DNA of 64,000 nt from Cunninghamia lanceolata (lineage: Eukaryota > Streptophyta > Pinopsida > Cupressales > Cupressaceae), in assembly GCA_027924645.1 (NCBI GenBank), contig BSBN01000187.1, forward strand, positions 17,688,001 to 17,752,000. Direction: 5' to 3'. Of this stretch, positions 57,008 to 64,000 are shown in pieces. A program made the translations under genes and the position numbers. Numbering within the stretch: the stretch's first letter is position 1; the number at the start of each line of letters is the position of its first letter. Below the pieces are notes generated by a model. It saw nothing but the letters and a program-made list of their open reading frames with translations. It did no database searches and was not told the origin of the DNA.

Positions 57008-60000
57008 ATGTTGCCACGACGTCGGGGAGGCCAAAAGAGTAAGTTCTATTTGCTTTCTTATGTGAATTTGTTGCTAAATAGGTAGGTTCAAATAGATTTT
57101 TGATGTAAATTTCTTTAATTTACAGGAATTGATAATGCACCTCCTCCTCCTCTTGAAAATCCACAAAATCCTCTATTACCTGAACAACAAATACTTGCTG
57201 AAGAACAACCCCAACAACAAACACCTCCATTCATTCCTCAATATGCCCCCGGAACACAAGAATATATAATGGGGTAAATTGAAAACAATAAAAAATAAAT
57301 TGAGGACATAATTGGAAGGTTGAAAGAACCTGCAACTTCAACCTTGCATAGATCCATGCTTGCTCAATCTCTTGAATCTATGTTATCAAATGTCGATTCA
57401 ATTAGCAAGTAAATCTCTAGTTGGTCAGAAAAGAGAGAATTTAGAGAGTTCTATGCAGACAAGTTGTCCTATGGACAAGTTAAAAATGAACAAATTACAA
57501 AATTGGACTTGTGTTCTATTTTCACAGACCCATGAACAAATCAACCTCTACCCCTTACATGCAAGAGGTTCCATATCCATTGGTGCAACAACCAAGTAAT
57601 AAGGGACAATTTTGGGCAGAGGTGGTGGATGGTTTTTGACCATCCTCCATGCAACAATAATGAGGTCCCATAATATTTTTTGAGGAAACTCTATTGCGAG
57701 TTTGTCAAAAATAAAGTCCCAAACTATTTTGATATGCGAGAGTTCCAGGGTAGAGGTGGGGGGGTCAGCACAGGATAGACCAGGGGCACGTGTTGACCCA
57801 TAGCAGCCAGCGAGACGAGCACTCACCAGACCAGCCCATGAGCACATGTCTATCCCTTCTGTTGTGAAGGATACTGTTGAGGTCGAGACACTTCAGTCCA
57901 TTAGTGCCTTGACCCAGAGCATCATAGAGCATGCCAGTCTTGTAGCACAGTGTGGGCTGGGGGAGAGTTCGAGGAGTAGGGTTCCACCCCATACTTGTCA
58001 GGCTTGTGGGTCAACTTGTGGTTATGACCCCACAGATAGTCGGGATGTAGGTGCGCAGGCTACATCTACAGCTAAGCATATGGTGATGACAGATGTCCTC
58101 CTGAGTGAGACTTTCGGCCTTGATACTCAGGTAAATCTTAGAAAGTTCATTGAATTTAGTTTATTAAATTTCATTTTTGAAATGCAATATTAACTAATTT
58201 AGTTTGATGATTTTAATGAAATTTCAGGGTCATAGCGTTGATGCAGTTTACAGCGATTCTCCACCTACATATTACACTATGACATCTTCTGCCGGGGTAT
58301 GTACCTAGTAAACAATTTTAAATATTACATGTGAATAACATTGTTATATGAATGGTATTCTAATATCTAATTTTGGATGTTGAATAGGTTCATCTTGGAG
58401 ATTTCACGGCAACACATGCCAGTGGTGGTGGAGTTCAAAGCTTCACTCAGGTAATAAAATAAATAGTTTAACTAATGAATTGTACTTACTAGATTTTTGT
58501 ATTTTATATTCATATTGTTGATTACATTGCATTGCACATCTTTCAAACTCAAAGCATTACTAGACATTGCATAACTAATAACTAGATGTTGATAGATGAC
58601 AAAATTTCAATTACAATATAGTTATTTGAAAAAATGCCTCAAAGATATGTGGTCTCATGGAATGCCATGACAAGCAGATGGAAATGATGCCATTGATGCC
58701 TCTAAACTTATGATAGTCCTATTGTTGATTTATTTGCATGATAGTTTCTAGGACATTCTACATGATATTTTGCATACTAATTCGGCTATCAAGACTGTTC
58801 TTGTGATGAGAGGACCATGAGTTAGGTGTATGAACAATCCCTAAACAATAAATGATAATAATCTAGCAAAACATGAGGTCAAACAAATGTATAACCATTT
58901 TTATGATAGTCCTATTTATGACAGTCTTATGCAACATTTGCATGGCATCACCTTTAAAGTTTGCACAAGGATAGCTTCTTCAACTCAATGATAGGGCCTT
59001 GGACTATTTTCTATGCTATGTCTGCTATAACTAATTAGTAACATGACTGTCACAAGGTGGTTGGGTAACTCTTTTGTATAATAGTCCTTTTGTAAAATGA
59101 ATGATATGTGTTCTTGAGTGGCAAATCCTCTTCCATTGTCATAGAAAGAAACATGCACATTAGGTCTTATTGGGAAAATTCTCAAGCATTGGATCAATAA
59201 TCAATCCCATGAAGATACTAAAACCCCCATGATGACAATCCCCTAGATCTATAGCATATGATTTTCAATTTGAAAACATGACTGTGCTATTTATAACAGT
59301 CATAAATAACTGATCAACATTGAGAAATGACAATTTCAAAGGCTTATAACCACGTTTGCACTAATGACCACACTTTGTAACTTTAATAACATCAAGACAA
59401 TCCTTCAAAACTTGCCTAGCAACCTAAAATATGACCCTAGCATAATATGGATAGTCACTAATGACTGTACTATTGGGCATAACAGTCATATGGTGATTGA
59501 TTTTCCATATGGAAGACTTGAAGGAAAATCTTCTTAATAGTTGTATAGTCCATCATGTATGTGGCATGTTTGCATTCTTGGATGATAGATTGGTACTTCC
59601 TTACACTAACAAGATTGTTAGGATAACCTAAAAACTTCAACCAAATGCTCTAATCCATATTCCATATAGACAATACTCAAATTTACACCACCTTGACAGT
59701 CACACACATGCATATGACAACATTTTCAAAATGGATAATAATCTCAAACAATACCCTAGGGTTTCAATATGGAATCTTCAATATTTGAATAACAAAATAA
59801 TAAACCCTAGGATTCTATCATGATGACAACATCCATAACCCACTTGATTATCATGTCATCCCTCACTACTGTTACTAATGTAATTTCTCATGAACATGAC
59901 AGTCCTTGATTGTTACAACAGTAAGCACCCTTGAAGCCTTCATGCAACTTTTGAAAATTGTGTTAAAATGACTAGATTATGATTGTACAAGAATGCATGA

Positions 60001-60400
60001 CCAAGTTGGCGAAGGAGATTTGTTGTCATTTATGAGCTATGATTGTTATAATCATTGGAGGCATTGTCATAAAGGGAGTTGTGTAGGATGAAATGTTGTT
60101 TGGGACAAACTTAGGATTGTTATAGGCACTAAATGTTTGGATAGAGTCAAAACAGAGACATTCTGAGCTGCAAAGAGGTGTTACTAGAATCTTGAATGAT
60201 GAGCCTAATATATTCTAACAATGTTGTTTTATTTTTAGATGATGCAGGCTGCAGAGACACCTCCCAGAGTTCATAGGGCAATGGAGCATGGTGTGTCTTC
60301 TGCGATTCATAGCTCCATGCCTTTGACGAGGGTATGAAGCAGATTAGTAAATTTCAAATTACATTCGTTGTTATAGTTGTTTATTTTTTAGGGTACCTAA
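57008..60400 (+). pseudogene. Unrecognised multi-exon reading frame, decayed
   Basis: A possible first exon at 57008 (MLPRRRGGQK) with donor GTAAGT joins after TTTACAG at 57125 to a Pro/Gln-rich frame (NAPPPPLENPQNPLLPEQQ). That frame continues through several TAA stops to YADKLSYGQVKNEQITKLDL (about 57500). A later frame, 57846-58130 (SVVKDTVEVETLQSISALTQ and onward, HTCQACGSTCGY), ends at a GT donor. Three short exons with AG/GT borders follow: 58228-58296 (23 codons), 58388-58450 (21) and 60239-60331 (31). All are phase 0. A last acceptor at 60391 leads to a stop at 60398. I do not know the family. It may be a captured gene, a transposon gene or a repeat-borne pseudogene. The upstream half has stops from CAA or CAG to TAA or TAG. 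Confidence 0.45.
58451..60238 (+). other. Long intron-like spacer in the unrecognised gene
   Basis: No coding. Contains recurring short phrases TATGACAGTC, ATGATAGTCCTA and AACAGTCATA about ten times over 1.5 kb, giving a loosely repetitive texture. Confidence 0.45.
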
Positions 60401-60788
60401 TCTAGAGGGTCATTTTTTAGTCATCATCGACGCCTCAGGAGAAGGATTAGGTGTACTTGTCTAGGATGGGCAAGTTATTGCTTATGAGTCTACAAAATTG
60501 AAACCATATGATAAAAATTATGTTCCTCACAATCTTGAGTTAGTAGCAGTTATTCATGCACTGCAAATGTGGAGACATTATTTACTTGGGAAACCTTTTG
60601 AGTTAAAAACAAACCATAAATGGCTCAAATATTTGTTTACTCAACCACATATTAATGCTCACAAGAGGAGGTGGTTAGAGCTAATAGCTTATTACAATTT
60701 TGAGATTAAATACATTCAGGGCAAGGAAAATAGAGTGGTTGATGCCCTAAGTAGGAGACATCTCCTCAATGATCTCCATACATTATGA
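60391..60788 (+). pseudogene. Isolated Ty3/gypsy RNase H fragment
   Basis: The frame reads EGHFLVIIDASGEGLGVLV, one TAG, DGQVIAYESTKLKPYDKNYV, LELVAVIHALQMWRHYLLGK, then NRVVDALSRRHL. It is clearly the RNase H domain of a Ty3 element related to G, but it has neither RT before nor integrase after it, and no LTR nearby. The left edge coincides with an AG acceptor-like site after the last exon of the unrecognised gene. Confidence 0.9.
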
Positions 60789-62910
60789 TTTTAAGAATGG
60801 GGTATTACTGTTTCCAATTTGTGCCTTCTTGACCCAAATAGCCAGCATGGGTGCCTTAGATTGTTTCTTAATTTGATGCCTTGGTATGAGAACTTCAAGT
60901 CTGGTTTTACAAAGATTTGGTAAGGTATAGGTGAGTCTTTTGATTAAATTCATGTTGTTTTAAAGGTTTAAAGTCTCCAAGTCCTTTCTCAAAAGGTATT
61001 CTTATGGCATAAAGGTTAATTTTTGTGTTATTTGAATACCTTAGGGATATTTTAGAATCAAATGTACTTTAAATAACCTTAAAATTTTGAAAAAGATTCC
61101 TGTACATTCCTTGGAGGGAGTTTTGTTTTCAAACCTAGTCATTCTTTTGGTAGCTAAACTCACACTCTCAAGTCAGGTTATGTTTTAGTTTGGTCAAGGT
61201 TACCTAGGGTTTGTTTTTGGTTTGTCTTCTAGGGTTTCCTTATGATTGTTGTGGGTTTTGACAAGGAAGAGGTGCCTCTATATAGTGAAAGGTCTTGGGA
61301 TGTCATTTAATAGCTGAAGAAACAAGTGAGAAGGTTTGAAACAATGAGAACACAATGATCTGTGTAAGGAGTGGAAAACCTTTGGGAAGCTATAGTTGAA
61401 AGTCTGAGACGTAGAGGTCCTAGAGCAATGAAATATTATGTATGAAATTTCAGAGAGAGTGAAGACTGAAGTCTAGCAAGGAAGACTTGATAATAAAGAA
61501 TACATGACAATCAACAAATGGTGACAAGGTTAGATCAAGAAGAGATCCTTCAAGTTCTCAAAAAGCTTGCTCACTGAAAGTAAAGGTACTACACATGTTT
61601 TGAACCCTTTTAGAAAATGAAAATGCTTCTTTGCATTATTAGAGAAAAGTCTACAGGGTATTAAATGTTATGAAAGTATCTTCTGGGTTCACAACCAAGT
61701 CAAGTTTCTATAGAGTCTTCATGAAGGATTTTGCCAAGAATGAGACAGTCTAAATTCATGGGTAGGAGACCACGCAAGGATTTGAACATTGAAATATGTT
61801 CTTATCTGTTGAACTGAGCCTCAATACATGCAAAGAAGACCACGAAAGACATACAAATCAACCTGTAGATTATCACTGTCTTGTTTTCAGGTTTGAGGGG
61901 AATGTTAAGGGTTTGTAGGAGATCAATGCAATGGGATCATGCACGGTGGTTGGGTAATATACAATTGAAAGATCCAAACAATATATGTAGATGAAGCCTA
62001 TCTCTCTCAAAGAGGTCTGAAATAGTCACCAATATTGAAGAATGACAGAGATTCAAGACAGAGAACAAGGTGAATAGAGTTGGAAACGGTTTCTAGGTTT
62101 GTTTTAAGGGTTTGAAACAATGCAAGATGGATGCATAGCAGCAGCCATCATAGCCACGAGGTCATATTAGAGAACAAACATATATATCTCATGCAGGAGA
62201 CACACAGTGCAAATGATGTCATGTTAGAGGATGCAGAGAAAGTACTGAGACATCATAGACAACATGTGAACAAATGCAAAGCATAGAATTTGCCAGAGAA
62301 GTAGATACATCAGCCATGGACATAAGTCTTAAAAGACCTACACTGTAGGTAAAATTTGACAGTACAAGCATACAAAGACAAGATTGATGTTATGAAGAAG
62401 GTCTCTCTAGATAAGTGCAGGTCTTGCTTATTAAAGATATGAGATCTGCTTTTGAACCAAAGGGACTTGTATAGGATCTCAAATCTGCCAAACCCATAAG
62501 GATACACTAATGGGTTGTGGTATCTTTTAAGGTTAGTATGAGCTATCTTAAATCACATATGAGTTTAAAACCTTAGAATCCTTTTAGCCCAACATTGAAA
62601 ACTATCATGAGTTTAGGCCCCATTGAGCCCTAAAGACCTACCTGCTACAAAATCAAACATCAAGAAACCTAGGTTTTAATAAGTGTGAAAAATGAAATAA
62701 ATAGTTTAGATTGTAGCAGAGTTCACTCTTGAATTGCATTGAATGTTGGATTTCTTGTTGTCAATGTCTGCTCTAAATTATGTATGAACCATCTGACCAG
62801 AAATTATGATCACCATCATAACTAACTATAACTTGCAAAAAAAAATAATTATAGATACAAAATTGGCTTATATTCCAGTTTCCACAATTTTCATAGGACA
62901 TCAAACAAAC
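60789..62910. other. No gene seen
   Basis: AT-rich non-coding DNA. The open frame 62507-62310 (-) has no motif. No LTR pair or RNA gene recognised. Confidence 0.6.
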
Positions 62911-63427
62911 TTGAATTCTTTAGTTTATATTGTATCCTATTCTAATTTGGTATTCTTCTTTGTTTAGACAAAAAATCATTTATATATGACAAAAAATTAT
63001 TTATGTCTCACCGTCTCTGTTTTTATGGGCTTGATTTCAATGGCTTTCGATTAGATTTGAGATGCATGTTGCTGTATCTATCCGCGCATAGAAAAATCAT
63101 GAATTTGTGTTAAATCCTTTAATTAATTTTCATTTTTTGTTCACAACACCGAGATGTTACAGATGCAACTTGAATTCTTCAGTTTATATTGTATCCTATT
63201 CTAATGTAGTATTCTTCTCTATTTAGACAAGAAATCACTTATATTTGACAATAAATCATTTATGTCTTTGCATCTCTATATTTGTGAGTTTGGTTTCAAT
63301 GGATTTCAGTTGGATTTGAGATGCATGTTGTTGTGTCTATCCGCACATAGGAAAACCATGAATTTTTGTTTCCATTAATTAATTTTTACCATTACTATTC
63401 ATAGTGCTAGAGATGTTGCAGATGCAT
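62911..63427. repeat. 259-bp tandem duplication
   Basis: Copy 1 is 62911-63169 and copy 2 is 63170-63427. Both begin TTGAATTCTT.AGTTTATATT and contain GTATCCTATTCTAAT, TTTGAGATGCATGTTG and TCTATCCGC.CATAG. Part of the unit (TTTGGTTTCAATGGCTTT) recurs near 63580. Confidence 0.85.
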
Positions 63428-63660
63428 GCCTTTGCTGGCTAGGCATTGTATTGATTCACAACTCCAAATGCACTCATCTAAAACTGTGAGTGGAAGGCCA
63501 ATATTTATTTGAATCCTTACTTAGTTTGCAATAAAGCTAGATAGAGAAGTATCTCCATGTCTCTATTTTTGTGCGTTTGGTTTCAATGGCTTTTGATTGG
63601 ATTTGAGCTACATGTTATTGTATTTGTGATTAAATAAATAATGTAGATGGAGAAACTTTT

Positions 63661-64000
63661 TTGTGGAGATTTTCTATGCCCACGGTTTTAGATGGGTGCA
63701 TTTGTATATAATATAGGTGTTTGGTTGGCAGTCATAGTAGCAAACCTCTTGCCAACCATGGAGTAACGATCATTTGTTAAATATTATAATTATTTTCTAG
63801 AGTCCAAACTCATTTCTTTTATGCTAGGATTTCTTCAATTTTGTGGAGATTTTCTATACTCACAATTTTAGATGGGTGTATTTGTATATAATATAGTTGT
63901 CTGGGCACTGTCAACCATACCGCCAGACTTCTAGGTAACCATGGAGGTAGGGATAAAGAGCATTTGTTAAATATTATAATTCTCTCAAATTAATTCTTTT
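63661..64000. repeat. 180-bp tandem duplication running to the window end
   Basis: Copies start at 63661 and 63841 with TTGTGGAGATTTTCTAT, then TTTTAGATGGGTG and TTTGTATATAATATAG, and share CATTTGTTAAATATTATAAT near their ends. Confidence 0.85.

Noticed and set aside
1..64000. CRISPR array, bacterial operons or riboswitches
   Set aside because: No regularly spaced palindromic repeats with unique spacers; the window is eukaryotic plant DNA.

Overview
The window looks like a gene-poor, AT-rich stretch of a large land-plant nuclear genome. The evidence is GT-AG spliced exons, many nested LTR retrotransposons of plant type (several primed by initiator tRNA-Met, chromodomain-carrying Ty3 elements, a Tat/Ogre-like element, Copia elements) and a plant mobile domain reading frame. 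The low gene density and old, stop-riddled elements suggest a gymnosperm, but that is inference.

From about 1 to 48,107 almost everything is transposon layered in transposon. Element A (1608-25833, + strand, Ty3 chromovirus, target duplication TAGTC) is split inside its protease by element B (4412-21350, - strand, Tat/Ogre-like). B encodes Gag and protease but no recognisable polymerase or integrase. On the opposite strand near its 3' LTR it carries a decayed plant mobile domain (PMD) gene. B itself holds a probable 2.7-kb solo LTR (10727-13388). Right of A lies the end of another LTR (H, ending at 26200), then Copia element C (26201-36246, - strand). C contains a small Ty3 element D (27736-31048, + strand, TSD ATAGT) in its reverse transcriptase and a solo LTR E (34719-35894, TSD CATTA) in its 5' LTR. 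Next is the gag end and 5' LTR of a related Copia element F (36250-48107); its LTR is split by chromovirus G (37559-47491, - strand), which keeps a nearly continuous gag-pol frame broken mostly by stop codons.

From 48,108 on the DNA is mostly not LTR element. A MITE-like inverted repeat lies at 48325-48483. One convincing host gene follows: five exons between 49955 and 52997 (+), encoding a 309-residue basic, coiled-coil, DLN-motif protein that is probably nuclear. Its promoter region has a telo-box, a G-box and a TATA-like site. A perfect 26-bp inverted repeat lies just after its stop codon.

From 55235 to 56735 there is a complex tandem repeat, then a CpG-rich cluster of palindromes (56772-56865). 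A decayed multi-exon reading frame of unknown family follows (57008-60400); its last exons are short and all phase 0. It runs directly into an isolated Ty3 RNase H fragment (60391-60788). The right end holds two separate tandem duplications (62911-63427 and 63661-64000).

The reading frames of B and G, and the PMD frame, are broken mainly by TAG, TGA or TAA codons one C-to-T change from CAG, CGA or CAA. This fits decay by deamination of methylated cytosine more than random indel erosion.
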